DNA from: Eukaryota sp. TZLM1-RC
Lineage: Eukaryota; Metamonada: BaSk clade
DNA length: 64,000 bases
Reading direction: 5' to 3'
NCBI GenBank assembly: GCA_040285825.1
Contig: JAUPSS010000001.1
Location: 372,001 to 436,000, forward strand
Shown here: in pieces, positions 10,569-20,729 of the stretch
How the letters are laid out: the number at the start of each line of letters is the position of its first letter
Position numbering within the stretch: position 1 is the stretch's first letter
Position numbers and translations under genes: made by a program
The notes under the pieces: model-generated
Databases searched by the model: none
What the model was told of the DNA's origin: nothing
Seen by the model: only the letters and a program-made list of their open reading frames with translations

Positions 10569-10830
10569 AGAATTGCATCTCCTAACACTGCTAATTTTGA
10601 TTATTTATTTTCAAACTTTCGAACAAGGAGAGAAGTATGGGATTGTTGATGACAGCAACAGTTTCAGATCTCTAATGTATAGGACTAGATTGCTGAAGAG
10701 TGGTGCTTTTTAGTTATTTGTCAATTGTCATTTCTCGTCAAACGCCTGTCATTTTACAGTCATCAGATAGATGTCTGGTTTCAAAGATCCGACCATACTC
10801 AAATTGAAGCTATTATTCCTGTTTAATTGA

Positions 10831-11178
10831 ATGATCGGCTCTCCTAGGAATCACCACAAACGTTCATCGGCTTTGTTGAGGGTTCGTGATTTAAGGTTAA
10901 CTGCATCATGCCCTCTAAACTTTCGCCTCACTGTTGTTTCCTCCAATGTGGAGTACACTATGGGCAAATTTGGAATTATATGGAGGGGACTGGTTAAAGA
11001 TCAAGTTGGAAGAACTACACGCCTTGTTGCTACTGGAACATCTGCCCTTTCCTTTTCACTTCTACAGCCTGGCCAGAACATTGATATTAGGAATTTTCGT
11101 GTAACATGGGACAATGAATGTACCAATGATTTTAAAAAGTTGTTGATTGCAACACCAAACACTAAGCTTGTATATTGA
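10831..11178 (+). CDS. Small OB-fold-like protein
   Basis: A 115-residue protein. The segment ALLRVRDLRLTASCPLNFRL, then IWRGLVKDQVGRTTRLVATG and PGQNIDIRNFRV, has the strand-turn pattern of a single OB fold of the RPA/single-strand-binding type. The role is probably nucleic-acid binding, but I cannot assign a complex. The ATG at 10831 may not be the true start. An upstream ATG at 10771 could be spliced through a 27-nt GT...AG candidate (10821-10847, beginning GTTTAATTGA and ending CTCTCCTAG). That would remove the ORF's own ATG and give a 126-residue protein starting MSGFKDP. The OB-fold call is inference from pattern, not a firm family match. Confidence 0.55.
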   Translation: MIGSPRNHHKRSSALLRVRDLRLTASCPLNFRLTVVSSNVEYTMGKFGIIWRGLVKDQVGRTTRLVATGTSALSFSLLQPGQNIDIRNFRVTWDNECTNDFKKLLIATPNTKLVY

Positions 11179-11582
11179 AACTTCTTGTACATACATGTAA
11201 ATAAAAGCTGTTTATCGTTTGCCATTTTCTCTGGCTGAATATAAGTAAATTTTGCAGGTGTTTACTCATATGATTTTGCATGTACACCACAAAACAACAG
11301 TTTTGGTTTTCTTCAATTTTTCAATTCAGTAGACCCTTCTATCTGAGATGGGGTGCATAATGGGTGACTAGACATACATCTACACTAGACGATTATGATG
11401 AGAATTAAACAAATCAAATCGCAAAAGCAAGAACATGAAAGAGAAATTACTGAACCAACGGTTAAATCAAAAAGCCATAAATAAACTTTTATAAAAACAA
11501 ACAGAGATATCCTCGAAACCTATAATACAGCAAACACGAAAATTCATTCTTGTTTGATAATTCAATTATATAAACCCCCTAA
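11179..11582. other. Intergenic, convergent gene ends
   Basis: Separates the 3' ends of the OB-fold gene and the minus-strand unknown gene. No feature seen. Confidence 0.4.
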
Positions 11583-12335
11583 TTAACTGAACAACAATCT
11601 CTTCAGGTACAACTCAGAATCTAAAAGTCGCCGTGAATATGAATTTTCCAAATTAAACACTTCTTGGTCCACATCTCCCTCACCAATCATTTCTTCATAC
11701 GCCTCTTGTACCTCTCTGATGACCTCATTACTAGAAAGGAACTCAGACATCACCACTGCCCAATGAGAAGCATTTTCTTTGAGAGACTGACACGTGGCAT
11801 AATAATGCTTAATCTGTTGGTTCAGTAAACTCTCATCGTGATCTTGATAAACTATTTTAGACAGAAGTGAACCAGGAGAGGGTAGGGAAAGAGGAGGCCT
11901 TGGGGCCAGATCTCCTGGACCCTGTTTAAGGTCATCGAGGTTGAATGAGGGCGTAAGGACTGTTTGGAAGACAAAAGAGGGTTCATGCTCATCAGAACAG
12001 ATAGATGACTCTTCTAGGTAGGGAAGAGGTTGAGAAGGGGTAGTAGCGGGAAGAACACTAAAAGGGAGATCACTGCAAAATGAAGCAAAATCTGCCTCTG
12101 ACAGAAAGCGTGCGAGGTAAAACGCATCATTTAAGACCAGTTCCAGTCCAAGTGGGGGAGACGTAGAGCATTGTAGAGCAGAAAAGGGGAGGGAGTACAC
12201 AGTGAAGCCACTGTCAGATACTATAATAGCATCAGATTCCATTGAGATCTGTAGAACTGCATCTTCAAGCCCGAGCGGTATCAAAGAGCCATTTTCGGCA
12301 TCCTTGATCAACAAGTGTATATCATAATATGCCAT
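11583..12335 (-). CDS. Hypothetical protein, 250 aa
   Basis: Starts with ATG at 12335. Residues 1-95 look like a compact beta-rich domain (MAYYDIHLLIKDAEN, then VLQISMESDAIIVSDSGF and ALQCSTSPPLGLELVLNDAF), perhaps a PH-like or cytoskeletal adaptor fold. Residues 95-165 are a Pro/Ser-rich linker. The C-terminal ~85 residues are predicted helical and acidic (QQIKHYYATCQSLKENASHW and EVQEAYEEMIGEGDVDQEVF). Codon use and GC content are like the neighbouring housekeeping genes, which supports a real gene. I do not recognise the family and propose no function. Confidence 0.75.
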   Translation of the reverse strand: MAYYDIHLLIKDAENGSLIPLGLEDAVLQISMESDAIIVSDSGFTVYSLPFSALQCSTSPPLGLELVLNDAFYLARFLSEADFASFCSDLPFSVLPATTPSQPLPYLEESSICSDEHEPSFVFQTVLTPSFNLDDLKQGPGDLAPRPPLSLPSPGSLLSKIVYQDHDESLLNQQIKHYYATCQSLKENASHWAVVMSEFLSSNEVIREVQEAYEEMIGEGDVDQEVFNLENSYSRRLLDSELYLKRLLFS

Positions 12336-13269
12336 ATATCAAGATGATAAAAGCAGCAGCAAGTACACAGAAAGCAGAGGGCTTAAGGATTGAAACCAAA
12401 GACAGATGTTTATTATTATTTTATTTTCAAGAAAATTTTTGAGTTGGCATTGATTCAAACCATATTCAAAACTTATATTGTGCATGACGTCATAATGTCG
12501 TGATATTCTTTGTCATGTACAAAGATGAATTTCATTAATAAACTGGTTCCAATATCAAATGCACAAACTTTGAAGCAGAGCCAAAAAATAGTATCTTGTT
12601 TCCCAATTTCACTAAGTACTGAACTTTCATACCTTAGATATTACCACAAACTACAAGTTTGAACAAAAATAAATATTTTATTCGTTCAAGAATTGCATTT
12701 TGTGTTTCCAAGGAATTTAGATTGCTGACAAAACTGTCAAACACCAGAGTTTTAGAACAGGTGCCATTGCTTCCATCAATTTTGTTAGCATTCGATAACT
12801 TTAGATGCAATAGTTTTTGTTGTTTTTGTTCTGGTTTAATATCATTTATTGTTTTGTATTCAGGTGCTCATCTGCATTTACGGTTTATGATGCTTGTTTT
12901 TGAAGAGTTTGTAGAGTAATTATTCATAATCAATGAATTATTGATGATGTAGTGACATGCGGGGATTGTCATGGTGTCATCTAAAATCATCAACTTCTGC
13001 CATGTTATTAAAAAATCAATTTATATATCAATCATTGTTTATTATTTCCAAAACACCAATTTCAAATTCTGTTTCTTTTTCATAGTTTGAAATATTTAAT
13101 AAATAATCTCTGACTTCATCATGTCTGTTTTAATACACCTTGAAACACCAAAATACATTGAAAACTGTGTCCAAACCAAGATTAGTGTAACCAGACCTGA
13201 AAACACTGATGATAAAAAGTATTACAAATTAACTTCAGATTAAGAAAATTTTTTGTAAACTATATTTTT
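12336..13269. other. Gene-free interval
   Basis: Upstream region of the minus-strand unknown gene. It contains one 86-codon open frame (12659-12919, +) with Phe/Cys-rich, non-protein-like composition, which I do not call. Otherwise AT-rich and unremarkable. Confidence 0.4.
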
Positions 13270-14115
13270 ATTGAACTAAAATACTATCTAGAATTCAATA
13301 TCCTCCAAACAAGCATCACTATTACTAAACCTACTCACAGCATTTGTTCATATTCTACACCAATAGCTAAAAGAGCTTTAGAAATCATTGTTGGAGCAGA
13401 CTTGAAAATGCAAAAAACAATTGTATTTAACCAGAAAATGGAATTCAACTTTTTACGAGATCTATTTTGCAATCCTTTTTTAAAATTTTCAAAAAGTGTA
13501 ATCCTGAAGGACCAATATTGCCAAAAAGAGAAATTGCAAACAGCACAAACTGATATTTCACATTTTCCACTCTACCTAATTGTGCCAATGGTTCTTCATA
13601 TTTTTTTATTTTCTTTTTTCGGCGTTAGATAGCACCGAATCTGCGGAATACACCAAAAGAGCAGTAGATTTTTTGCAGACATCTACTAAGACAACATCCA
13701 CAACGTTGACAACACCATCGATCCCTGGAGCCACTAACTCTGCCCTTCGTTCACCAAGGGAATCACCAGTTTGATGTGGAGACAGCTTACGTACTAACGG
13801 TTCAATAAAAGCCTCTATATTGAAACTTTTGCACATAGCATATAATTGATCACGAACTGAGTCATGAACAATTTAGCGATAAGTTATAACAAATTTGCAG
13901 TTTAAAATATGGGAAGGCGTCACCACATGCTTGCCGCGACAAATTAAATCATTTGGTAACGAACAAGGCCATAAGAAACAGCTCATTCTCATAGCAGTAG
14001 TTCATTGAAGATCATTGATTAGAAGGCCACAAATGTAGAAAAACTTGGGAGATTAGGTAACTTGAGCAACTGTCTTCAAGGTCAATCAAAAAGTTTACAA
14101 CAACGGGATTTTTTT
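13270..14115 (-). mobile_element. Non-LTR retrotransposon 3' fragment (subfamily G)
   Basis: The minus strand shows the retrotransposon endonuclease in pieces. MCKSFNIEAFIEPLVRKLSP leads to LGERRAELVAPGIDGVVNVV and DVVLVDV, then, after a frameshift, to EKRKKIKKYEEPLAQLGRVE and LFGNIGPSGLHFL. Further upstream, to about 14115, are decayed matches to the zinc-motif region with stops. The 3' end (CTAGATAGTATTTTAGTTCA read on the minus strand) is shared with the relic at 51930-52380, so both belong to one subfamily. Confidence 0.75.
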
Positions 14116-14444
14116 TCTTTAGTCAATATTAATGTATATATTAAGAAAATAGGACATAAATTCATCAAGAAGAGAGAAATTTGCATTAAAAAGTAACACA
14201 TTCAAAAAACTTTCTCAGAATTCAGAAGCTTCTTATTGTAATTTCTCCATATCAGACATTGATTTTAGAATAAAATTAATTTCATTTTTATAACATTCCT
14301 TCGTTAATTTTGATTGAGATATTATTATGTCATTGTCCCAAATAGACTCATATCTTAGGATTTAATCTTGTGGATTTAAAGTAGAATAGATGAGGTCTAA
14401 TTCAGAATTAGGGACATACTTCATCAAATTTTTTTATTTATTTT
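14116..14444. other. Gene-free interval
   Basis: AT-rich sequence between two retrotransposon fragments. No feature seen. Confidence 0.4.
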
Positions 14445-14945
14445 AATTTTATTCAAAACCTACAAATCAACATCTAAAAAATCCATCTCTCCCAAAACAA
14501 AAACACTAGATGCAACTCTCTCATAGTGAGATCCAAGAGAAAGCAAAGCATCAGAAACCATCTTCAACATCCCCTTAAAAATAGAAAACACAATTCTATT
14601 TTGCCAAAACAATCTGTTGAAATTTCTGCCAGTTCTTCTCTTTACAATCATTTCAAAATCATCCAAAATCATAAAGCAGTTGGTGCAAGTGAACCAAAAA
14701 GGGAAAATACAAATGGATACAAATTGTATTTTGCATGCTGTAGACAGGCCAATTGGGACAAAGGTTCATTGTATTTTTTGAATTTGAAATTTTCAGCATT
14801 TGAAAGGGGATTATGTATTTCAGAATTAACTAGCCTTTCATTTGAGGCATTACAAGGATCAACAGACATTACATCCAATAAAATGAAACTTCCATCTAAT
14901 CCAGGTAATACAACATCACCTCTATTATTCTTATATACTTACTTA
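14445..14945 (-). mobile_element. Non-LTR retrotransposon 3' fragment (subfamily H)
   Basis: Minus-strand reading gives LPGLDGSFILLDVMSVD (endonuclease core), then KFKKYNEPLSQLACLQHAKY, FSLFGSLAPTALMILDDFEM and LFWQNRIVFSIFKGM, ending in FLDVDL. This is the conserved C-terminal part of the same retrotransposon group, from a different subfamily. It is 5'-truncated at about 14945 and has at least one frameshift near 14670. Confidence 0.75.
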
Positions 14946-15229
14946 TATACTTCATCAAATTGAACATGACTTATCTTCATTAATCATCATTCATCAAATA
15001 CATCTTCAAATTACTAAGTACCTGTTTAATCCGTGACTCTCGCCTTGTTGTTGTTTAGAGAAGATAGGCAGGAGCATTATTTTTCACAATTGATCAAGTC
15101 TTGTGATAAAGAAAACACACACGTTGGTCTATCTAACAATGGCGACTTTTATCATTCTAATTGAATTGCATAAAGGAATAATAAACAGAAAAACACACTT
15201 GCCACAATTAGTAAGTCTACTGACGGAGT

Positions 15230-15800
15230 AATTGATCCATCCGCATATGAACCATCTGAAGGGCAACAACAAAGAATTGATCGAAACAGCAGTATAATTA
15301 ATCAAATGACTGAAAAAACAATTAGTTTATTAAAAGGAAAAGTACCTCAAGAAATCAATATTCCCCACGAAGTTGATTACTCATTAAACTTGGGAACTAC
15401 CGATTACACAACTAAATCTGTAGCAGAATGGGTAGCAACTTTATCCCAAATCGATTCCAAAGGCTGCAGGTTTGCCACATTTAAGGAGTATATTAAACAA
15501 AGGAATTTATGTCAATAATAATTGAGAACAACGAAAACATATGAAATTTAAAGAACCTACCAAAGGACAAGGATTGAGAATTTTGATCAAAAAAGCTGGT
15601 TATAAGGTCTTTTTATTGATGAGTTTCGAACCAGTTGCTGTTGTTTCAACTGCAAGAAAGCGGAGAAGACAGTTGAAACATTCTAATGGTGCAGAAATCC
15701 AAGGCCATGGAAGATGCATGAGGTGTATATTCGTCACGGGCTTACCATGTGTAAATCATGCAAAAGTTTGCGGAATAGAGATCAAAAGATAGAAATGCTT
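15230..15800 (+). repeat. Unclassified coding repeat X, copy 1
   Basis: This region matches 59440-59850 (opposite strand) at roughly three bases in four. It encodes a segment with LGTTDYTTKSVAEWVATLSQ and SKGCRFATFKEYIKQRNLCQ. After a stop it encodes FKEPTKGQG...ILIKKAGYK and a cysteine cluster: CCCFNCKKAEK in one frame and MCKSCKSLRNRDQ further on, i.e. two C-x2-C pairs as in a zinc ribbon. The frame shifts between the parts in both copies, so it is a decayed mobile element or a dead gene family. I cannot assign it to a transposon superfamily. Confidence 0.6.
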
Positions 15801-15981
15801 CACTGAATCAATTGGCAGTGATGGAAGTACATGTAAAAGGTGGAGATAGACCGGTACAACTGCAAAGATCAAGGTTGAAGTTTCAAAGAAAAAGGTAATA
15901 GGGAGAAAACTCAAAAACTCATACCCTCTACATTGGTGTAAAAAGGACACTTTTTCATTGTTTTAGACATCATCTGTAACA

Positions 15982-16947
15982 ATGGCGGATGAACCTACCC
16001 AAATCATTGATTTCTCAAACACTATCCGTCAGCTTTATGACAAGATTGGCCCCCTTGTAGAACTTTGTCGCGGGCTTTCAGTCTTTGTAGAAAACACCAC
16101 TAATCCTGATTCTGACAACAATGATTCTCTATCGTCAGAAGAAGCCACACAACTAAGTCAGATGCTATCTCGGGAAATATCTGCTGTTTTCAATACTGTC
16201 TCCAACGCTCACTCTGAATTAGCCCCCACTGAAGAAGAACAGCCATCAAACTCACCTATTTCTTCTCCAGCCAGGCCTCTCTGTGACAATTCATTGATAG
16301 ACGAATCTGAAGAACTCAACAACCAAATTGCCGAGCTCAAACTCACTGAACAAAAACTCCAAGTCCAGAACGAACTTTTAGCTTCGAAATGCGCTGTCCA
16401 AGAAGAGGAAATTCAAACCCTAACCGGGAAACTTCACGTAGCCCTAGATCAAGCAAGAGCATGGGATCAACTTTCAATGTCAACTACCAAGTCTCCACGT
16501 GGTTCTCTTCGTGCTGCCTATGCAGTGCTTGAACGTACACACGAGGAAACAGGTATTCTTGAGCAACGCCACAAGGAAGAAGTTGCAGCTCTTTTGAGTG
16601 ACGCTGACAGGAAGATTACCGCAATTACCCAAGCTTCTAACAAGCGAGAGGACGCTTTGGTTGAGGAGATTCAACGTCTAGATGAAAAAGTTCGTGGTCT
16701 TGAGGAGAAGATTGCCAAATTGAGAGAAGAGAAAATGGAAACAAAGAAAGATTTATCAGCTGAACGTAGAAAAAGAGATGCAATTATAAAAGAAAAGGAG
16801 AATGAGTACAAGACAGTAATTAAGACTCTGGAAAGGGCTAATAACGAACTAGCCTTGGAAAATGAAAGAATTTTGATTGGTAGGGGTTCAAGGTTGCTGC
16901 ATACTTATAAGTCACCAAGGGGATCCCCTTCAACACCCAGGCGATGA
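15982..16947 (+). CDS. Coiled-coil protein, 321 aa
   Basis: ATG at 15982 starts MADEPTQIIDFSNTIRQLYD. A helical N-terminal region (residues 1-80) is followed by a disordered Pro/Ser stretch. A long coiled coil then runs from about residue 105 to 295 (NNQIAELKLTEQKLQVQNEL, EEIQRLDEKVRGLEEKIAKL, ERANNELALENERI). A break near residue 165 contains STTKSPRGSLRAAY, and the C-terminus repeats the motif as YKSPRGSPSTPRR. The repeated SPRGS elements look like proline-directed phosphorylation or microtubule-binding type motifs. Function unknown; a cytoskeletal or scaffold role is only a guess. A complete-looking gene with clear flanks. Confidence 0.85.
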   Translation: MADEPTQIIDFSNTIRQLYDKIGPLVELCRGLSVFVENTTNPDSDNNDSLSSEEATQLSQMLSREISAVFNTVSNAHSELAPTEEEQPSNSPISSPARPLCDNSLIDESEELNNQIAELKLTEQKLQVQNELLASKCAVQEEEIQTLTGKLHVALDQARAWDQLSMSTTKSPRGSLRAAYAVLERTHEETGILEQRHKEEVAALLSDADRKITAITQASNKREDALVEEIQRLDEKVRGLEEKIAKLREEKMETKKDLSAERRKRDAIIKEKENEYKTVIKTLERANNELALENERILIGRGSRLLHTYKSPRGSPSTPRR

Positions 16948-17403
16948 TGAAAAGTATTTTGTATCATGGTTAATAAATTATTTAGATGAAAATTAAATTA
17001 TTTTTATAAGAGATTAACCACAACACTCCGCATTGAACACCGATTAAGGGTTTTTTGTTTGTAAATGTCGCAACTAAGAAATAATCAAATATTTTAACGC
17101 ATTCAGATTGAATAAAAAGGAAAAAAGTGTGGTAATTAACAACACTGTAGTTTAATACTTGTTTGCTAACTTTGGCTCTACTTAAGATTTAAACCAAAAT
17201 GTACCATCCTTTGATTCAAACTATTTCTAAAAAGGGTGTCTGTTTAATGAATGTCAATTGTTCAAATGCCTGCAATGTATGCAATCCTGAGATGTTACAA
17301 CTTGGTGCGTGGATATTTTTCAATTTTCAAAAAATTATCAAATTTAATGTGGTCTGTTGAGTTCAAGAATGATTTAATTCAACTGTAAACCCGATCTCGA
17401 ATC
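16948..17403. other. Intergenic
   Basis: Between two plus-strand genes. AT-rich; no feature seen beyond the presumed terminator and promoter. Confidence 0.4.
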
Positions 17404-18372
17404 ATGGAGCGTGTCTGTGTCTTGGGTGCTTGTGGGCGACCTGGGCTTGCTTGTACAACCGAGTTACTTCGTAGTGCCAAGATTCAAAAGATCATTTGTC
17501 CAGTTCCTTCTCCATGCTTTAAGCGTGAAATGAAGCATTTAGAGGAACTCAAAAGACTTCACTCAGAGAAGATTCAGCTTGAAAACCTGGATACTGATTC
17601 TCTGAACCAGGAATACATCAAGAATCTGCTAGATACTACCAACACCACTTCAGTTGTGATCGTGTTTAACTATAACCATTACCTATCTGATGATATTAAT
17701 CCTGATGATGCTTCTACAGAGGAATACGAAGCCGTTGCTGAGATTATCAGTGCCGTCAAAGACCTGGCAGACATCAAAACCGTGGTCTTCTCCTCATTGC
17801 TCAATGTAGATAACCCTGACTTCTCGATGGTTCCTCAATTTGTATCAAAACGAAATCAAGAAGAGCGTCTTAAATCTACACTTACTGGAAACAAGCATCT
17901 CCGAATAGTCCGATTTGGCTACTTTTTTGATAACTTTATGAGACCAAACTTCATAGGAAGATCTGGAATTATAAACTCACCACTACATAAAGACACAATT
18001 GTTTCAGGGATCTCCACTCAAGATGCTGGGCGAATATTGGCATCGGTTACTCTCAATCCTCAGACATTTGGACAAACAATTGATTGTGTAGCAGACACAT
18101 TTACTATTGGTCAGTTAGCACATCACTTAGGATTAGATGTAGACGACAGTCAGGTTGAAAGGACACGTCAAAACCTTCCACAAGCTGTAAGAAAGATGTA
18201 TGAACAATTTGATCAGGGTTTTTTCGTGGGCCAGTCATCTGTGGTCATTCCCTTTACACTTCACTCTTTTGAACACTGGATCTCTGATTCTATGAAAAAC
18301 TTGAAAACACAATTCAAAGGTAAGGTACATTTAGGTGGGGAAGTAGTAGCAACTGGTATTTCTACCCAATAG
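17404..18372 (+). CDS. NmrA-like NAD(P)-binding protein
   Basis: A 322-residue atypical short-chain dehydrogenase. The N-terminus has the dinucleotide-binding loop VCVLGACGRPGLACTTELL (G-x2-G-x2-G). SVVIVFNYNHY follows as the strand/turn after the cofactor site. VVFSSLLNVDNP stands where the family often has its Ser-containing strand, and HLRIVRFGYFFDNF resembles the NmrA LRPGFFMEN-type segment. A catalytic YxxxK is not evident, as in redox-sensing NmrA/HSCARG-like members. It likely binds NAD(P) as a regulator or reductase; the substrate is unknown. The C-terminal ~80 residues match no family I recognise. Confidence 0.8.
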   Translation: MERVCVLGACGRPGLACTTELLRSAKIQKIICPVPSPCFKREMKHLEELKRLHSEKIQLENLDTDSLNQEYIKNLLDTTNTTSVVIVFNYNHYLSDDINPDDASTEEYEAVAEIISAVKDLADIKTVVFSSLLNVDNPDFSMVPQFVSKRNQEERLKSTLTGNKHLRIVRFGYFFDNFMRPNFIGRSGIINSPLHKDTIVSGISTQDAGRILASVTLNPQTFGQTIDCVADTFTIGQLAHHLGLDVDDSQVERTRQNLPQAVRKMYEQFDQGFFVGQSSVVIPFTLHSFEHWISDSMKNLKTQFKGKVHLGGEVVATGISTQ

Positions 18373-19755
18373 CTGATGTTTGGATAAATGCACATGTTTT
18401 TGTCTTTTTGGTAATTGTAGCTAATGTTTTTCACCATCTTCACATTGGCGATATCATTGCATTTATCGTTGATTGTGACCATCCAGCAAGTAGTTGTTGT
18501 AATAGCATCTGAGTTCTAACTCAGTAAGACTTTATTTCATTTATAGTGCTACTGGTACTAGTCGAGGTACCAGTACTGGTACTGACTTGTGTTAGCCTTA
18601 TAATAGTGTATTTGTACTTTATTAAACTCCGCACATGTGTCGATGTTGAAGGACACTGATGTACCTTTGTCATAAATCGCTTCACTTTCAACTAATATGT
18701 CTAACCCTTCCAAACATTATCCCTTAGTTACTGAAGAGCCCGTTTGTGTATTACCACCCAGGTAAACCAAAACAAACTTGATGTGGAAAGTCAGTCATTC
18801 ACTAAGTCAATGTAATCAAAATTCAGTTAAGTAGTAGTTAATCAAATCATAATGGTAATAGAAAACGTTCCAAAAGCAGAGGAAAAAGTATCTCTTTTGA
18901 GTTTAATGCCGCCAAACAGCCGAGATTTCAAGAGGAATTCGTGTATAGTTTTCAGTAGAATATAAATAATAATTTAATCATCTATTCATGTAAGCTGATC
19001 GCTTTAGAAGATAAGCGAAGTATCATTGGATTCATTATTAATAATATAAGTACATTGTAAATACTCATGATAACAATTTTGTGCAGGTCAATAGATTTAA
19101 TTAGGAATCACCACCATTAGATTTTTCTAGGTTCAGCTAAGTTCTAATTATCAAATGTTTGGTTCAGATCCATAACCAGTTCACTGACTGTTATGTTATG
19201 AATTTTTTTCCTTGATAGTGAATTCAATAGATGTGTGAAGTGACAGAAAATAAATAAAAGTTATCCAATAACTAAAAAAAGATAATAAACTGTTGCTTCT
19301 CGCTCTGTCAAGTGTTAACATTCAGATTTTTCTCATCATTTTATTTCAATGAAATCACAAAGAATTTCTACTTGCAGTTCTCCTGACAAAATTCACAGTC
19401 TACAGTGTGGAGGTGGCACTCTCTTAGAGGACATTGAGAAAATTAGTTTGAATTTTTTTGTGAAATAATTAGGATTTGAGTAATTACTTAATGTAACAAA
19501 TGCCCAAAATCTCCACTCGAGTGAAAATGGTGTCGATTTGAGTCGTGTTCCACAAAATCTTCAAGAGGAAGTCGATTTCGAGTGAAACTCGTTTCCGCCT
19601 CTCATCTTAAACAACTCAGTGAACTAGATTGCTGTAAATAATTACTTTCAACAACAATTGAAACATACCAGTAACAGAAGGATAACATGGGAGGTGGATT
19701 TCAAAAGATTTTTTGAATCACGCCTCATTCAATTGTGCTCTCATCATATATGACT
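18373..19755. other. Gene-free interval with a hairpin and tiny ORFs
   Basis: About 1.4 kb without a credible gene. A perfect inverted repeat, TACTGGTAC/GTACCAGTA, lies near 18549-18575. Two short open frames (22 codons at about 18698 and 39 codons at about 19349, the latter beginning MKSQRISTCSSPDKIHSLQC) could be exons or micro-ORFs, but nothing supports them. Confidence 0.35.
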
Positions 19756-19759
19756 CATA

Positions 19760-20344
19760 ATGAGTCAGTCTCCGAGACATAAGACCCATAATGATTCGTT
19801 GAAGTATTCCCTTTTGAACTCCCCCCGATGGACCTTTGATGAGTTTAAGAAGCAATCATGTCTTTCTGTACAAACAGCTATTGATACGGTTGACACGAGT
19901 GCAGCATCTACTTCACCTAGATTTTCTAGACAAGACTTCACACCACAGTCTAAATATTCGATACCTTCTTCCTTAAAAAATAGTGTGGCTAAGCTTTCCG
20001 GCTCGCTCAGTAATACAGTTAATAAACCTGTACTCTCTCGAAGAAAGAACCTGTTGAATTCCCCATTAATTGGGATCAATACACAGAAATCGCCTGCATC
20101 ACCTTGCGCTTCTCTTCATTCTCCACACAACACCCCACGCCATCCTACATCATCCACATCATCCACTTCATCTCCTCGTTCCCATCTCAAGCCACCACCA
20201 GTCTCTCCACGAGTTAGATTGTCTACTTCTTTAGCAACGTCGACATCAGTTGTTTCTGGAGGAATATCAACACCAGATCTATGGAAGGGAAAGGGACTCC
20301 CTGTCCGAAGACCAGCTCTTACTAGTAGTAAACTGAGTTGTTGA
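19760..20344 (+). CDS. Ser/Pro-rich low-complexity protein, 194 aa
   Basis: Starts with ATG at 19760 (MSQSPRHKTHNDSLKYSLLN). The whole chain is rich in Ser, Pro and Thr and is probably disordered. Recurrent NSPRW, SPRF, HNTPRH, SSPRSH and VSPRVR elements are S/T-P-R motifs typical of proline-directed kinase sites. The C-terminus (GISTPDLWKGKGLPVRRPAL) is more ordered-looking. No domain recognised. The SPR-type motifs recall the coiled-coil protein at 15982-16947, which may hint at a shared kinase or cytoskeletal context, but this is speculation. Confidence 0.65.
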   Translation: MSQSPRHKTHNDSLKYSLLNSPRWTFDEFKKQSCLSVQTAIDTVDTSAASTSPRFSRQDFTPQSKYSIPSSLKNSVAKLSGSLSNTVNKPVLSRRKNLLNSPLIGINTQKSPASPCASLHSPHNTPRHPTSSTSSTSSPRSHLKPPPVSPRVRLSTSLATSTSVVSGGISTPDLWKGKGLPVRRPALTSSKLSC

Positions 20345-20367
20345 GAGGTCGTGGTGTTCTTAATTTT

Positions 20368-20470
20368 TTCTATTGTTTATTTTTCTATTGTTTATTTTTG
20401 AATTGTTTATTTTTGAATTGTTTATTTTTGAATTGTTTATTTTTGAATTGTTTATTTTTGAATTGTTTGG
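20368..20470. repeat. 15-bp tandem repeat
   Basis: Six to seven head-to-tail copies of a 15-bp unit. The first copies read CTATTGTTTATTTTT and the later ones GAATTGTTTATTTTT. The array lies just downstream of the Ser/Pro-rich gene, probably in its 3' flank. Confidence 0.9.
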
Positions 20471-20729
20471 TTTCATTCATCTAGTAACAATGAATAATCA
20501 TAAACACTTCAGGCATTGTGTCATAAATTTCTCCTTTGCTGCTTCTTTTTTTGCTCTGATCCTCATTAATTCGAATTAGATTGCCAATTTATTTATGATC
20601 ATAACTACGTACATTTAATTTAATTTTACATCCCAAAACACTATAATAAGAGTCAATGGCTAGCATTCTCCCTGCCTGAATTCATATCCTTTCATCTTTT
20701 GTCTACACACTTGGTATATCAAGACTACA

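Noticed and set aside
12659-12919. 86-codon open frame on the plus strand
   Set aside because: Phe/Cys/Leu-rich composition, no domain and no support from context; likely a chance open frame in AT-rich DNA.
20368-20470. 68-codon ORF across the 15-bp repeat (repeated FIFELFIFELF)
   Set aside because: Translation of a tandem repeat whose length is a multiple of three; no conserved flank.
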